Shown one piece after another: positions 8,552 through 18,366 of a stretch of DNA of 64,000 bases. The DNA is from an uncultured Bacteroidales bacterium. Its GTDB lineage: Bacteria; Bacteroidota; Bacteroidia; Bacteroidales; Paludibacteraceae. Positions within the stretch are counted from its first letter, which is position 1, and each line of letters starts with the position of its first letter. Under the pieces are notes generated by a model, which was given only the letters and a program-made list of their open reading frames with translations, ran no database searches and was not told the DNA's origin. The position numbers and the translations under genes are program-made. Location of the stretch: contig CACZOA010000063.1 in assembly GCA_902782665.1 (NCBI GenBank), positions 1 through 64,000 on the forward strand. The letters run 5' to 3'.

Positions 8552-8985
8552 TGATTGATGTTGATAAAAAAGCGCAATTGGCTTGCCAGTTGAAGGCGGA
8601 AGGATATAATTGTGCTCAAGCGGTATTTGCAGCGTTTGCAGAAGATTACGGTATAGATAAGGCTACAGCAGTCCGCATCACAGCTGGATTAGGTGGTGGT
8701 GTCGCAAAAATGAAAAATGTGTGTGGTGCATACTTAGGTGCTGCAATGTTGTCGGGATTGGAAGAGGGAAGTGTCGATCCTGGTGATATGGCTGGTAAGG
8801 AGCATGCATACAAGGTGGCTCAGGATCTTGCGGCTCGTTTCAAGGAACAGAATGGAAGCACAATCTGTGCTGAACTTCGTGGTGTCAAACCAAATCCTGA
8901 TGTGAAGGAGATAGTCCCTTGCTCAATGCTAGTAGAACGTGCTGCACGCATCTATGCGGAGTATCTAAACGAAAAAAAAGCATAA
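8551..8985 (+). CDS. C_GCAxxG_C_C family redox protein
   Basis: 144 residues. The conserved cysteine pattern is present: GYNCAQAVFAAF (Cys20 region), GLGGGVAKMKNVCGAYLGA, ICAELRG and VPCSMLVERAARI. Proteins of this TIGR01909-type family are small putative redox or metal-binding proteins, and no reaction is established for most. There is no signal peptide, so it is cytoplasmic. It starts one base inside the stop of the deacetylase gene, so it is co-translated with it. A run of A/T and a new promoter follow before secA. Confidence 0.8.
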   Translation: MIDVDKKAQLACQLKAEGYNCAQAVFAAFAEDYGIDKATAVRITAGLGGGVAKMKNVCGAYLGAAMLSGLEEGSVDPGDMAGKEHAYKVAQDLAARFKEQNGSTICAELRGVKPNPDVKEIVPCSMLVERAARIYAEYLNEKKA

Positions 8986-9033
8986 AAAACTATTGTTGTT
9001 TAGAAAAAGAACGATTTATACGCAAATAAAGTG

Positions 9034-9041
9034 TATTTTTG
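9034..9041 (+). promoter_or_regulatory. -7 element TATTTTTG of secA
   Basis: Exact TAnnTTTG match, about 54 bp before the secA start. Confidence 0.6.
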
Positions 9042-9094
9042 CGTAGGCTTTAGAATTGAAGCATAATAGATAATATAAAAAACTAATATAATAT

Positions 9095-12000
9095 ATGGGA
9101 TTCGGGAATTTTTTATCCAAGATATTTGGAAATAAAGCCCAAAGAGATAGGGAGTTAATTCAGCCTTACATAGATAAGATTGAGCTGATATACCCTTCAA
9201 TACAAGCGTTGTCGAATGATGAACTCCGTGATCGTACGGAAGAAATCAAACAGAAGATACAGGATTATGTATCTGCTGAGACAAAAGAAATCGCGGATTT
9301 GAAGTCGCAGATTGAGTCTCAGGAAATCGAGCAGAGAGAAAAAACTTATGCCCAGATTGACAAATTATCTAAATTAAAGCTTGACAAATATGAGGAGGTG
9401 CTTACAGAAGTGCTTCCTGAAGTGTTTGCTATTGTAAAGGATACAGCACGTCGTTTCACAGAACAGAAAGAGGTGGTTGTTAAGGCAAACGACCTTGACC
9501 GTGAGTTCGCTGAGAAATTCGACTTCGTTGATATTGATGGCGACAATGCTGTTTACCATAACGAGTGGCAGGCAGGTGGTAACCCAACAGTTTGGAACAT
9601 GATCCACTACAATGTACAGTTGTTCGGTGGTGTTGTTTTGCATCAGGGAAAAATCGCTGAGATGGCTACCGGTGAAGGTAAAACATTGGTGGGTACATTG
9701 CCAATCTTCTTGAATGCATTGACACATAATGGTGTCCATGTCATCACAGTCAACGATTACTTGTCAAAACGTGACTCTGAGTGGATGGGTCCTCTATACA
9801 TGTTCCATGGTTTGACAGTTGATTGTATCGATAAGCACAGACCAAACTCTGACGAACGTCGTAAGGCATACATGGCTGATATCACGTTCGGTACAAATAA
9901 CGAATTCGGTTTTGACTACTTGCGTGATAATATGGCAGGTAGAGTTGAGGAACTTGTACAGCGTGAACATAATTACGCTATCGTCGATGAGGTCGACTCA
10001 GTACTTATCGATGATGCACGTACTCCATTGATTATCTCAGGTCCGATGGACAGTTCAAAGAGCAACGAGCAGTTGTTCAATGAGTACAAACCACGTGTAG
10101 AGCACCTTGTCAACTTGCAGAAGGTGATGGCTACAAACTATTTGACAGAGGCTAAGAGATTGTTGAAGGAGAGCGACAAGAAGAGTCAGGAGGAAGGTGC
10201 TTTGGCATTGTTCCGCTCTTATAAGGCTTTGCCTAAGAACCAGCCATTGATCAAGTTCTTGAGTGAGCCAGGAATCAAGCCTCTTTTGTTGAAGACAGAA
10301 GAAATCTATATCGCAGAGAACAACAAGAGAATGCCAGAGGCTACAGATCCTCTATACTTTGTGATAGATGAGCGTCACAATAGTATCGTTCTTACAGATA
10401 AGGGTGTTGATGCGTTGACTGGTGTCAGCGAGGACCCTACATTCTTCGTATTGCCAGATATCGGTAGCGAGATGGTTGATTTGGAAGCTATGAATCTTCC
10501 ATCTGCTGAATTGGCTGAGAAGAAGGAACAGCTTATTCAGAACTATGCAGTGAAGAGTGAGCGTATCCACACAATCAACCAGCTTTTGAAGGCATATACA
10601 TTGTTCATCAAGGACGACCAGTATGTTGTTATTGATGGCAAGGTTATGATTGTCGACGAGCAGACAGGCCGTATCATGGATGGACGTCGTTATTCCGACG
10701 GTTTGCATCAGGCTTTGGAGGCAAAAGAGGGTGTGCAGGTTGAGGCTGCTACTCAGACTTATGCGACTATCACATTGCAGAACTACTTCCGTATGTACCA
10801 CAAACTTGCCGGAATGACTGGTACAGCGGAGACAGAGGCTGCTGAGTTCTGGAATATCTATAAGTTGGACGTTGTAGTTATCCCTACTAACCGTCCGATC
10901 GCAAGAATAGATATGAATGACCGTATCTATCGTACACAGCGTGAAAAATATAATGCTGTTATCGAGGAGATCGTATCGTTGACAAATCAGGGACGTCCAG
11001 TGTTGGTGGGTACAACATCAGTCGAAATATCTGAGTTGTTGAGCAGAATGTTGCGTATGCGTGGTATCCAGCATAACGTTTTGAATGCTAAACTTCACCA
11101 GAAGGAGGCTGAGATTGTAGCTGAGGCAGGAAAGAGCAAGACTGTGACTATCGCTACAAACATGGCAGGTCGTGGTACCGATATCAAACTTTCTCAGGAG
11201 ATAAAAGACGCTGGTGGTTTGGCTATCATCGGTACAGAGCGTCACGAGTCTCGTCGTGTTGACCGTCAGTTGCGTGGTCGTGCAGGACGTCAGGGAGACC
11301 CAGGTTCATCAGTGTTCTTCGTTTCATTGGAAGATAAGTTGATGCGTCTGTTCGGTTCTGAGAAGATCGCATACTTGATGGAGAAGATGGGTGTGAAAGA
11401 CGGTGAGATGATCGAAAGCAACATGGTCACTAAGTCAATCGAGAGAGCCCAGAAGAAGGTAGAGGAAAACCATTTCGGTGTCCGTAAACGTTTGATCGAG
11501 TATGATGACGTGATGAACAATCAGCGTGAGGTGGTATACCGTCGTCGCCGTCAGACATTGCGTGGAGAGAGAATGGGAGTCAACCTTATGGATATGATCT
11601 ATGGAGTGGCTCAAAGAATTGTCGGAGAGACAAAGGGAATGTTGAGCTATTCAGATTTCAAGAATGAGGTTGTCCGTCTTTTGTCTTTCGAAACAACAAT
11701 TTCAGAAAACGAATACAATGCATTGAAGGATGTGGAGTTGATCCAGAGATTGTTTGAGGAGGCTATGGCTACATTCAAACGTCGTACAGAGATGATTGCT
11801 GATCAGGCTTATCCTGTATTGAAGAATATCTTTGACCAGCATCCAGAAGGTGGTATGGTAGGTGTTCCTATCACAGATGGCCACTTCGTATATAGTATCG
11901 CAGTTGATTTGAAAGAGGCTGTTGATTGTCATTGTAAGAATGTGGTTAAGGAGTTTGAGCGTCGTACATTGCTTCATGCTATCGATTCAAAGTGGAAGGA

Positions 12001-12448
12001 TCACTTGCGTGAGATGGACGATTTGAAGAACTCAGTTCAGAATGCACACTACGAGCAGAAGGATCCGCTTGTTATCTACAAGATCGAGTCATACAATATG
12101 TTTGCGGCTATGCTTGATGATATGAACCAGGAGGCAGTAAACGTATTGATGCGCGGACAGATCCTGATGAGACAGGAGGATGATGCGGAGACTCAGGCAC
12201 GTATAGCAGAAGAGGCTGCACGCCGTCAGGCTTTGGCTGAGGCTAAGGAGGCTGAAGAAAGAATGAAAGCGATGCAGATGAACAGAAGTGAAGACCTAGA
12301 GGAGGCTCCAGAAGAGCAGTCACCTCTTCAGCAGATATCGCAGCAGAAGCAGATGCCAGCAAATGCAGGTGTGAAGGTCGGAAGAAACGATCCTTGTCCA
12401 TGTGGAAGCGGCAAGAAGTATAAGCAGTGCTGCGGAAAAAACATTTGA
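9095..12448 (+). CDS. secA: Protein translocase ATPase SecA
   Basis: 1,117 residues. SecA is the ATP-driven motor that pushes precursor proteins through SecYEG. Walker A is ATGEGKT at 191-197. The DEAD-type Walker B is in [18 protein letters not shown] near residue 295. The helicase-like second half has [10 protein letters not shown] and [21 protein letters not shown]. The helical scaffold motif [15 protein letters not shown] is present. The C-terminus carries the zinc/SecB-binding motif, Cys1101, 1103, 1112 and 1113. It is longer than E. coli SecA (901) because of an insertion around residues 330-430 and an extended N-terminal helix region, as usual in Bacteroidota. It has its own promoter and ends at a strong terminator. 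Confidence 0.97.
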   Translation: MGFGNFLSKIFGNKAQRDRELIQPYIDKIELIYPSIQALSNDELRDRTEEIKQKIQDYVSAETKEIADLKSQIESQEIEQREKTYAQIDKLSKLKLDKYEEVLTEVLPEVFAIVKDTARRFTEQKEVVVKANDLDREFAEKFDFVDIDGDNAVYHNEWQAGGNPTVWNMIHYNVQLFGGVVLHQGKIAEMATGEGKTLVGTLPIFLNALTHNGVHVITVNDYLSKRDSEWMGPLYMFHGLTVDCIDKHRPNSDERRKAYMADITFGTNNEFGFDYLRDNMAGRVEELVQREHNYAIVDEVDSVLIDDARTPLIISGPMDSSKSNEQLFNEYKPRVEHLVNLQKVMATNYLTEAKRLLKESDKKSQEEGALALFRSYKALPKNQPLIKFLSEPGIKPLLLKTEEIYIAENNKRMPEATDPLYFVIDERHNSIVLTDKGVDALTGVSEDPTFFVLPDIGSEMVDLEAMNLPSAELAEKKEQLIQNYAVKSERIHTINQLLKAYTLFIKDDQYVVIDGKVMIVDEQTGRIMDGRRYSDGLHQALEAKEGVQVEAATQTYATITLQNYFRMYHKLAGMTGTAETEAAEFWNIYKLDVVVIPTNRPIARIDMNDRIYRTQREKYNAVIEEIVSLTNQGRPVLVGTTSVEISELLSRMLRMRGIQHNVLNAKLHQKEAEIVAEAGKSKTVTIATNMAGRGTDIKLSQEIKDAGGLAIIGTERHESRRVDRQLRGRAGRQGDPGSSVFFVSLEDKLMRLFGSEKIAYLMEKMGVKDGEMIESNMVTKSIERAQKKVEENHFGVRKRLIEYDDVMNNQREVVYRRRRQTLRGERMGVNLMDMIYGVAQRIVGETKGMLSYSDFKNEVVRLLSFETTISENEYNALKDVELIQRLFEEAMATFKRRTEMIADQAYPVLKNIFDQHPEGGMVGVPITDGHFVYSIAVDLKEAVDCHCKNVVKEFERRTLLHAIDSKWKDHLREMDDLKNSVQNAHYEQKDPLVIYKIESYNMFAAMLDDMNQEAVNVLMRGQILMRQEDDAETQARIAEEAARRQALAEAKEAEERMKAMQMNRSEDLEEAPEEQSPLQQISQQKQMPANAGVKVGRNDPCPCGSGKKYKQCCGKNI

Positions 12449-12473
12449 TGATTTATTAAATCAAACAATAATT

Positions 12474-12506
12474 GAGGCGTGTTTTGCATCAGAACACGCC
12501 TCTTTT
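12474..12506 (+). terminator. Rho-independent terminator after secA
   Basis: Arms GAGGCGTGTT (12474-12483) and AACACGCCTC (12493-12502) form a 10-bp stem with a 9-nt loop followed by TTTT. Confidence 0.9.
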
Positions 12507-12523
12507 CAATAAAAAACAAAAAT

Positions 12524-13363
12524 ATGTTAGGATATATTACATGGACCGTCAATCCGGTGGCGTTCACAATTCCAGGATTGGATATGGATGTGAGATGGTA
12601 CGGAATGATGTGGGCATTCGGATTCTTGTTAGGTTATATTACAGAAAAGTATATCTATAAACGTGAAGGTCTGCCAGATACCGCCATCGACGATTTCTTG
12701 ACTTATATGGCGATATTCACTGTGGTCGGTGCACGTCTTGGCCACTGCTTCTTCTATGACCCAGAGTACTATTTCTCACATTTAGGAGAGGTGCTTTTGA
12801 TCAACAAAGGAGGATTGTCGAGCCATGGTGGAGCGGTCGGAATCTTGATCGGAATGTATATTTTCAGCAGACGAGTTGCAAAACAAAGCTATTTGTGGGT
12901 GCTCGACCGTACTGTTATTGCTGTCGCGATCACAGGATGCTGCATCAGATTCGGAAATTTGATGAATCATGAGATATACGGACATGCTACAGATGTGCCT
13001 TGGGCATTCCAATTCATCACGAATATCAATGCGTGGATGGCAGGCAAGGCGGATCCTGTTTTTTCTGAGCCAAGTCACCCAACGCAGATTTATGAGATGC
13101 TTTACTGCATCGTCACATACTGTTTTACATTGTTCCTGTATTGGAAGACGAATGCACGCAAGTATGAGGGATTGATCTTCGGAGTCTTTTTGGAAGGAAT
13201 CTTCCTTACACGATTCTTGCTTGAATTCATCAAGAACAACCAGGAGGCTTTTGAAGACGGAATGATGCTCAACATGGGACAGTGGCTAAGTGTTCCGTTG
13301 TTTGTGACAGGTTTCTTCCTTCTTGCAAGAGCATACAAGCAATATAAAAACGAAACGAAATAA
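12524..13363 (+). CDS. lgt: Phosphatidylglycerol-prolipoprotein diacylglyceryl transferase
   Basis: 279 residues from the ATG at 12524. The frame is open to 12479, but that part lies in the secA terminator. Lgt is an inner-membrane enzyme that transfers diacylglycerol from phosphatidylglycerol to the lipobox cysteine of prolipoproteins, the first step for the many lipoproteins in this window. About seven membrane segments are visible. Signature residues include GARLGHCFFYDPEYY, GGLSSHGGAVG (active-site His region) and the Lgt motif GCCIRFGNLMNHEIYG, with HPTQIYEMLY following. Length is normal for the family. Confidence 0.95.
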   Translation: MLGYITWTVNPVAFTIPGLDMDVRWYGMMWAFGFLLGYITEKYIYKREGLPDTAIDDFLTYMAIFTVVGARLGHCFFYDPEYYFSHLGEVLLINKGGLSSHGGAVGILIGMYIFSRRVAKQSYLWVLDRTVIAVAITGCCIRFGNLMNHEIYGHATDVPWAFQFITNINAWMAGKADPVFSEPSHPTQIYEMLYCIVTYCFTLFLYWKTNARKYEGLIFGVFLEGIFLTRFLLEFIKNNQEAFEDGMMLNMGQWLSVPLFVTGFFLLARAYKQYKNETK

Positions 13364-13372
13364 GATTTGTGA

Positions 13373-13391
13373 GGCAGGTTTTGCACCTGCC
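13373..13391. repeat. Hairpin GGCAGGT-TTTGC-ACCTGCC between lgt and nfo
   Basis: A perfect 7-bp stem lies 10 bp after lgt, and a wider GAGGC...GCCTC pairing reaches 13414. It resembles the hairpins at 48597-48617 and 49044-49064. It could terminate or stabilise the lgt transcript, but no T-tract follows. Confidence 0.55.
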
Positions 13392-13433
13392 AATAACAAC
13401 AGGCCCTGTGCCTCAATTATGAGTTAAGAATTT

Positions 13434-14282
13434 ATGAAACATATAGGTGCACATGTCTCAACATCGGGTGGAGTGGAGAACGCTCCTGTGAACGCCGCCG
13501 CAATTCAGGCGAATGCATTTGCGTTGTTCACGAAAAACCAGCGTCAATGGGTATCTGCCCCGTTGAGTGAGAAGTCGATAGCTTCTTTTAAGAAGAAGAC
13601 GGAAGAAATTCACGTCGACCCGGCATATATCCTGCCTCATGACAGCTATCTGATTAATCTCGGACATCCGGAGACGGAGGGGTTGGAGAAGTCACGTGCC
13701 GCATTTTTGGATGAGATGCAACGTTGTGAGCAACTAGGCTTGACGCTTCTTAATTTCCATCCTGGAAGCCATTTGAAGAAGATATCTGTGGATGACTGTT
13801 TGGCACGTATCGCAGAATCGATAAATATCACTCTCGACAAAACGAAGGGAGTATGTGCTGTGATAGAGAATACGGCGGGACAAGGCTCTAATGTCGGAAA
13901 CAGATTTGAAGAGATCGCTAAAATCATCAGTATGGTCGACGACAAGAGCAGAGTGGGAGTGTGCATTGACACCTGCCATACGTTTGCGGCCGGCTATGAT
14001 CTGCGTACGGCAGAGGCTTGTGAGTCGACATTCGCGGAGCTGGACAAAGTTGTAGGACTTAGCTATTTGCGAGCTATGCATATCAATGATTCGATGAAAC
14101 CATTGGGCTCGAAAGTCGACCGCCATAATAGTATTGGCAAGGGTGAAATCGGTATAGAATGCTTTAAATGGATTATGCAACAGGATATGTTTAATGATAT
14201 TCCGTTGATTCTGGAGACCCCGGATGAGTCCATTTGGGCGGAAGAAATCGCACTTTTGAGGGGTTTTGAAGCAGAAAAATAA
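13434..14282 (+). CDS. nfo: Deoxyribonuclease IV (endonuclease IV), AP endonuclease
   Basis: 282 residues, very close to E. coli Nfo in length. The enzyme cleaves the backbone 5' to abasic sites and removes 3' blocking groups in base-excision repair, using three zinc ions. All nine ligands sit at the E. coli positions: His69, His109, Glu145, Asp179, His182, His216, Asp229, His231 and Glu261. Family signatures are [22 protein letters not shown] and [14 protein letters not shown]. It is probably active. It follows lgt by 70 bp that include a hairpin, so it may be separately transcribed, although no clean -7 element is seen. Confidence 0.96.
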   Translation: MKHIGAHVSTSGGVENAPVNAAAIQANAFALFTKNQRQWVSAPLSEKSIASFKKKTEEIHVDPAYILPHDSYLINLGHPETEGLEKSRAAFLDEMQRCEQLGLTLLNFHPGSHLKKISVDDCLARIAESINITLDKTKGVCAVIENTAGQGSNVGNRFEEIAKIISMVDDKSRVGVCIDTCHTFAAGYDLRTAEACESTFAELDKVVGLSYLRAMHINDSMKPLGSKVDRHNSIGKGEIGIECFKWIMQQDMFNDIPLILETPDESIWAEEIALLRGFEAEK

Positions 14283-14312
14283 CATTTTTTAACATTTGAG
14301 CATAATAATTTA

Positions 14313-14336
14313 GCCACAAAATAATATCTTTGTGGC
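14313..14336. promoter_or_regulatory. Promoter -7 TATCTTTG inside a palindrome
   Basis: The -7 element TATCTTTG (14325-14332) lies within an 8-bp inverted repeat GCCACAAA (14313-14320) / TTTGTGGC (14329-14336). The promoter serves the phosphohexomutase gene at 14366. The palindrome may be an operator or a hairpin ending the nfo transcript. Confidence 0.55.
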
Positions 14337-14365
14337 CGTAAACTAGAAAAACAATTTAAGTTAAA

Positions 14366-16105
14366 ATGGACAATACAGCATTATTGCAAGAAGTAACAGC
14401 CAAAGCTCAGGTTTGGCTAAACGGTAACTTTGATGAGGATACAAAGAAGGAGGTAAAGGCTCTTTTGGATTCATCAGATAAGAATGCATTGATTGATGCT
14501 TTTTATCGTGACTTAGAGTTCGGTACTGGTGGTCTTCGTGGTATCATGGGTGCTGGAACAAACCGTATGAACAAGTATGTAGTTGGTATGGCCACTCAGG
14601 GCTTCGCTAACTATTTGAAGAAGAATTTCGCAGACCGTAAGCAGATTTCAGTTGTTGTTGGTCACGATTGTCGTAACAACTCGCGTCTATTCGCAGAGAC
14701 AGTCGCTGATATCTTTTCTGCAAACGGTATTCAGGTATATCTATTTGAGTCGTTGCGTCCAACACCAGAGATCTCTTTCGCTATTCGTCAGTTGAAGGCT
14801 CAGGCAGGTGTTAACGTGACTGCAAGCCACAACCCACGTGAGTATAACGGATACAAGGCTTATTGGGAGGACGGTGCACAGGTGCTAGCTCCACACGATA
14901 AGGGTATCATCGACGAGGTTAACAAAGTAAAGGTTGAGGATGTTAAGTTCGCTGGCAACAAGGATCTAATCAAGATCATTGGTGGTGAGATGGACTTCGA
15001 CTATATGACAGCTGTTCACGAGGCATTGATCGACCAGGATGTGATCAACCGTCAGAAAGATCTTAACATTGTATATTCAGCAATGCACGGTACAGGTCGT
15101 GTGATTGTTCCTCTATGCTTGCGTTCATGGGGATTCCAGAACATCAACGTCGTTCCAGAGCAGATGATCGTAGACGGTAATTTCCCTACAGTTGTCAGCC
15201 CTAACCCAGAGAACGCTGAGGCTATGACACTTGGTATGAAGCTTGGTACTAAGCTTAACGCTGACTTGGTTGTAGCAACAGACCCAGATGCAGACCGTCT
15301 AGCAATCGTATGCCGCGACAACAAGGGTGAGTGGATGATCATCAACGGTAACCAGACAGCTATGATGTTCTGCTACTACATCATCACTAACATGAAGAAG
15401 CTTGGCAAGATGACTGGTAACGAGTTCCTTGTTAAGACAATCGTGACAACTGAGGTTATCGCAGAGATCGCTAAGAAGAACAATATTGAGCTTCGTGATT
15501 GCTACACAGGATTCAAGTGGATCGCACGTGAGATCGCAATCTCTGAAGGCAAGAAGAAATATATCGGTGGTGGTGAGGAGAGCTTCGGATTCCTACCATT
15601 CGACAAGGTACGTGATAAGGATGCTCCAGCGTCAATCTGTTTGATCTGTGAGATCGCAGCTTGGGCTAAGGATCAGGGCAAGACACTTTACGATTTGTTG
15701 ATGCAGATCTATCAGGAGTATGGCTTCTCTAAGGAGTTCACAATCAACGTTACTAAGCCAGGAAAGAGCGGAGCTGACGAGATCAAGGCAATGATGGAAG
15801 GCTTCCGTGCTAACCCTCCTAAGGATCTAGGAGGCAGCAAGGTATCTGTAGTTAAGGATTTCAAGACTCTTGAGATGACAACTGCAGCTGGCAAGCAGAA
15901 ACTTGACATGCCAGAGACAAGCAACGTACTTCAGTGGTTCTGTGAGGATGGAACAAAGGTTTCTGTTCGTCCTTCAGGTACAGAGCCAAAGATCAAGTTC
16001 TACTGCGAGGTTAAGGGCACAATGAAGTCTGCTGCTGATTACGCTGAACAGAACGAGAAGGCTACAGCTAAGATCGAGGCAATCAAGAAGTCTCTAGGAC
16101 TATAA
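14366..16105 (+). CDS. Phosphoglucomutase/phosphomannomutase (alpha-D-phosphohexomutase family)
   Basis: 579 residues. It interconverts hexose 1- and 6-phosphates through a phosphoserine, linking glycolysis to sugar nucleotide synthesis. The catalytic serine loop is TASHNPREYNGYK (Ser154). The Mg2+ loop is ATDPDADRLA near residue 307. The sugar-binding loop is GGGEESFGF near 403, and the phosphate-binding loop RPSGTEPKIKFY is near 535. The length and the sequence after the active site resemble the PGM2-like, mainly glucose-specific or pentose-phosphate-mutase branch. Codon use is restricted, as in pgi and lysS, which suggests high expression. A terminator follows at 16178. Confidence 0.93.
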   Translation: MDNTALLQEVTAKAQVWLNGNFDEDTKKEVKALLDSSDKNALIDAFYRDLEFGTGGLRGIMGAGTNRMNKYVVGMATQGFANYLKKNFADRKQISVVVGHDCRNNSRLFAETVADIFSANGIQVYLFESLRPTPEISFAIRQLKAQAGVNVTASHNPREYNGYKAYWEDGAQVLAPHDKGIIDEVNKVKVEDVKFAGNKDLIKIIGGEMDFDYMTAVHEALIDQDVINRQKDLNIVYSAMHGTGRVIVPLCLRSWGFQNINVVPEQMIVDGNFPTVVSPNPENAEAMTLGMKLGTKLNADLVVATDPDADRLAIVCRDNKGEWMIINGNQTAMMFCYYIITNMKKLGKMTGNEFLVKTIVTTEVIAEIAKKNNIELRDCYTGFKWIAREIAISEGKKKYIGGGEESFGFLPFDKVRDKDAPASICLICEIAAWAKDQGKTLYDLLMQIYQEYGFSKEFTINVTKPGKSGADEIKAMMEGFRANPPKDLGGSKVSVVKDFKTLEMTTAAGKQKLDMPETSNVLQWFCEDGTKVSVRPSGTEPKIKFYCEVKGTMKSAADYAEQNEKATAKIEAIKKSLGL

Positions 16106-16177
16106 TTAATGCATAATGCGTAATTCATAATGCATAATTAATGACGTGATGATGTCACGTTGCACGAAATATTTTAG

Positions 16178-16206
16178 GGCACCGCAGAAATGCGGGGCCT
16201 TTTTTG
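16178..16206 (+). terminator. Rho-independent terminator after the phosphohexomutase gene
   Basis: GGC-A-CCGCA and TGCGG-G-GCC pair around GAAA with one A/G mismatch and are followed by TTTTTT. Confidence 0.8.
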
Positions 16207-16283
16207 TTATAAACCGACAATGTTTAGCTCCGCAAAATAAAATCGGTTTGTAGATAACCTGAGGTTATATGTCCCCTTCGGGA

Positions 16284-16366
16284 ATGTGACACGCACGTCC
16301 GTGCGTCTCTAATAGGAATTTAACCATCAGATGTGTGGATTCACCACAATTATGAATTATGCACTG
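16284..16366 (-). repeat. Composite intergenic repeat, copy in minus orientation
   Basis: Read on the minus strand it is: AT-rich CATAATTCATAATT, then GGTGAATCCAC-ACATCTGATG, a spacer, then the palindromic core AGAGACGCACG-GA-CGTGCGTGTC. The same order of blocks is found on the plus strand at 41555-41740. The core alone recurs at 44305-44330 inside ccsBA and, degenerate, at 18294-18317. Confidence 0.65.
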
Positions 16367-16422
16367 AAAAATCGCCCTCCAACGTACTAAAATGCTGTCA
16401 GACCGCCTTTTTATCTACTTTT

Positions 16423-16455
16423 TTTGCACTATTAAGCAACTTTTTTCTAATTTTG
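16423..16455 (+). promoter_or_regulatory. lysS promoter, TTTG-N21-TAATTTTG
   Basis: A -33 TTTG (16423-16426) and a -7 TAATTTTG (16448-16455) are spaced by 21 bp, close to the Bacteroidota promoter layout. Confidence 0.6.
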
Positions 16456-16520
16456 TCCCAAATACGTCTTTCTAAAGGTGTATTGGTGTATCGAAAGAAA
16501 AAGAAAACATAATAAATAAC

Positions 16521-18248
16521 ATGGGTTTACTAGATTTAAGTGAACAGGAGATTCTAAGACGTGAGAGTCTTAAGGCATTGCGTGATATGGGTATTGAGCC
16601 ATATCCAGCTGCAGAGTATAAGGTTTCTGCATATAGTACAGATATCAAAGAGCAATTTAAGGACGACGCTGAGAGATGGGATTTGTCTATCGCAGGTCGT
16701 ATCATGAGCCGCCGTATCATGGGTAAGGCTTCGTTCGCTGAAATTCAAGATTCCAAAGGTCGTATTCAGGTTTACATCTCTCGCGACGATTTATGTCCGG
16801 GTGAGGATAAGGAGATGTACAACACTGTATTCAAGAAATTATTAGATATCGGTGATTTTGTCGGTATTAAGGGTTATGCTTTCCGCACACAGACAGGTGA
16901 GATCTCAGTGCATTGTGCAGAGCTTACTGTGTTGAGCAAGAGCCTTAAGCCGCTTCCAATCGTAAAATATAAGGATGGTGTGGCATACGATGCTTTTGAC
17001 GATCCAGAGCTTCGTTACCGTCAGCGTTATGTCGATTTGATCGTTAACGATGGAGTAAAGGAGACTTTCCTAAAGCGTGCTACAATCGTCCGCACTATAC
17101 GCAACATCTTGGATAACGCAGGATATACAGAGGTTGACACTCCTATCTTGCAGAGTATCGCAGGTGGTGCTTCTGCCCGTCCGTTCATCACTCATTTCAA
17201 TGCTCTTAACCAGGATATGTACATGCGTATCGCTACAGAGCTTTACTTGAAGCGTCTTATCGTAGGTGGCTTCGAGGGTGTATATGAGATGGGTAAGAAC
17301 TTCCGTAACGAGGGTATGGACAAGACTCACAACCCTGAGTTCACTTGTATGGAGCTTTACGTGTCGTACAAGGATTTGAATTGGGGTATGGACTTCACAG
17401 AGAAGATGCTTGAGCAGATCTGTATCGCAGTCAACGGTAAGCCAGAGGTTGAGATTGATGGAAAAGTAATCTCATTCAAGGCTCCATTCCGTCGCCTTCC
17501 AATCTTAGACGCTATTAAGGAGAAGACAGGTTATGACCTATATCCAATGAGCGAGAATGAGATCCGTGAGGTCGCTAAGAAGCTTGGTATCGAGGTAGAC
17601 GAGACAATGGGTAAGGGTAAACTTATCGATGAGATCTTCGGCGAGACTTGTGAGGGTGATTTCATCCAGCCTACATTCATTTGTGACTATCCTGTGGAGA
17701 TGTCTCCACTTACAAAGATGCACCGCTCTAAGCCAGGTCTTACAGAACGTTTCGAGTTGATGGTAAACGGTAAGGAACTTGCTAACGCTTACTCTGAGCT
17801 AAACGACCCAATCGATCAGGAGCAGAGATTTATCGATCAGATGAAGCTTGCTGATAAGGGTGACGACGAGGCTATGATCATCGACCACGACTTCCTTCGC
17901 GCTCTTCAGTACGGTATGCCTCCTACATTCGGTATCGGTATCGGAATCGACCGTTTGGTGATGCTTATGACAGGTAAGTTCGCTATCGGAGAGGTGATGT
18001 TGTTCCCTCAGATGAAGCCAGAGACAACACAGACTAAGGATGCTACTTCAAAGTATGTGGCTCTTGGTATTCCAGAGGCTTGGGTTGAGGTGATCCAGAA
18101 GGCTGGATTCTTGACAATCGAAAGCTTGAAGGAGTGCAATCCAAACAAACTACATCAGGATATCTGTGGTTTGAACAAGAAATACAAGCTAGAACTCACT
18201 AACCCAACTAAAGAAGAGGTTGCGGAGTGGGTATCGAAAGCAAATTGA
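16521..18248 (+). CDS. lysS: Lysyl-tRNA synthetase (class II)
   Basis: 575 residues. It charges tRNA-Lys with lysine. The N-terminal OB-fold anticodon-binding domain spans about 55-150 (SIAGRIMSRRIMGKASFAEI). Class II motif 2 is FRNEGMDKTHNPEFTCMELY and motif 3 is GIGIGIDRLVMLMTG. After the catalytic core (about residue 500) there is an extra segment of about 65 residues (WVEVIQKAGFLTIESLKECN onward) that looks like a helical helix-hairpin-helix-type module and is commonly seen in Bacteroidota LysS. Restricted codon use indicates high expression. Confidence 0.96.
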   Translation: MGLLDLSEQEILRRESLKALRDMGIEPYPAAEYKVSAYSTDIKEQFKDDAERWDLSIAGRIMSRRIMGKASFAEIQDSKGRIQVYISRDDLCPGEDKEMYNTVFKKLLDIGDFVGIKGYAFRTQTGEISVHCAELTVLSKSLKPLPIVKYKDGVAYDAFDDPELRYRQRYVDLIVNDGVKETFLKRATIVRTIRNILDNAGYTEVDTPILQSIAGGASARPFITHFNALNQDMYMRIATELYLKRLIVGGFEGVYEMGKNFRNEGMDKTHNPEFTCMELYVSYKDLNWGMDFTEKMLEQICIAVNGKPEVEIDGKVISFKAPFRRLPILDAIKEKTGYDLYPMSENEIREVAKKLGIEVDETMGKGKLIDEIFGETCEGDFIQPTFICDYPVEMSPLTKMHRSKPGLTERFELMVNGKELANAYSELNDPIDQEQRFIDQMKLADKGDDEAMIIDHDFLRALQYGMPPTFGIGIGIDRLVMLMTGKFAIGEVMLFPQMKPETTQTKDATSKYVALGIPEAWVEVIQKAGFLTIESLKECNPNKLHQDICGLNKKYKLELTNPTKEEVAEWVSKAN

Positions 18249-18293
18249 TAGATGAGTTGATAGTTATTAATTGATAGTTGGGGATGATGATCA

Positions 18294-18317
18294 GTAGAGA
18301 CATACGATCGTGTGTTT
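18294..18317 (+). repeat. Degenerate GAGAC...GTCTC hairpin repeat
   Basis: GTAGAGACATACGATCG followed by TGTGTTTC. Read as plus-strand RNA, the arms pair fully once two G-U wobbles are allowed. It looks like a diverged copy of the 41620-41644 and 44305-44330 hairpin core. It lies in the 115-bp gap before gpsA, downstream of a tract repeating TTGATAG. Confidence 0.45.
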
Positions 18318-18366
18318 CCTGCAAGATCCAAAATCCAGACTATTTGATTTTTAATTAATTTTAGTG

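Larger units (their letters stand above)
16106..16520. other. Intergenic region, 415 bp, with repeats, terminator and lysS promoter
   Basis: No gene. From left: an AT-rich tract of repeated ATAATGC/GTAATTC words (16106-16142), a small hairpin CGTGA/TCACG (16145-16159), the terminator at 16178, a composite repeat in minus orientation (16284-16366) and the lysS promoter (16423-16455). Confidence 0.7.

Noticed and set aside
12479..12523. Upstream start of lgt giving 15 more residues
   Set aside because: The extra codons lie in the secA terminator stem, and the Lgt N-terminus is normally close to the MLGYITW start.
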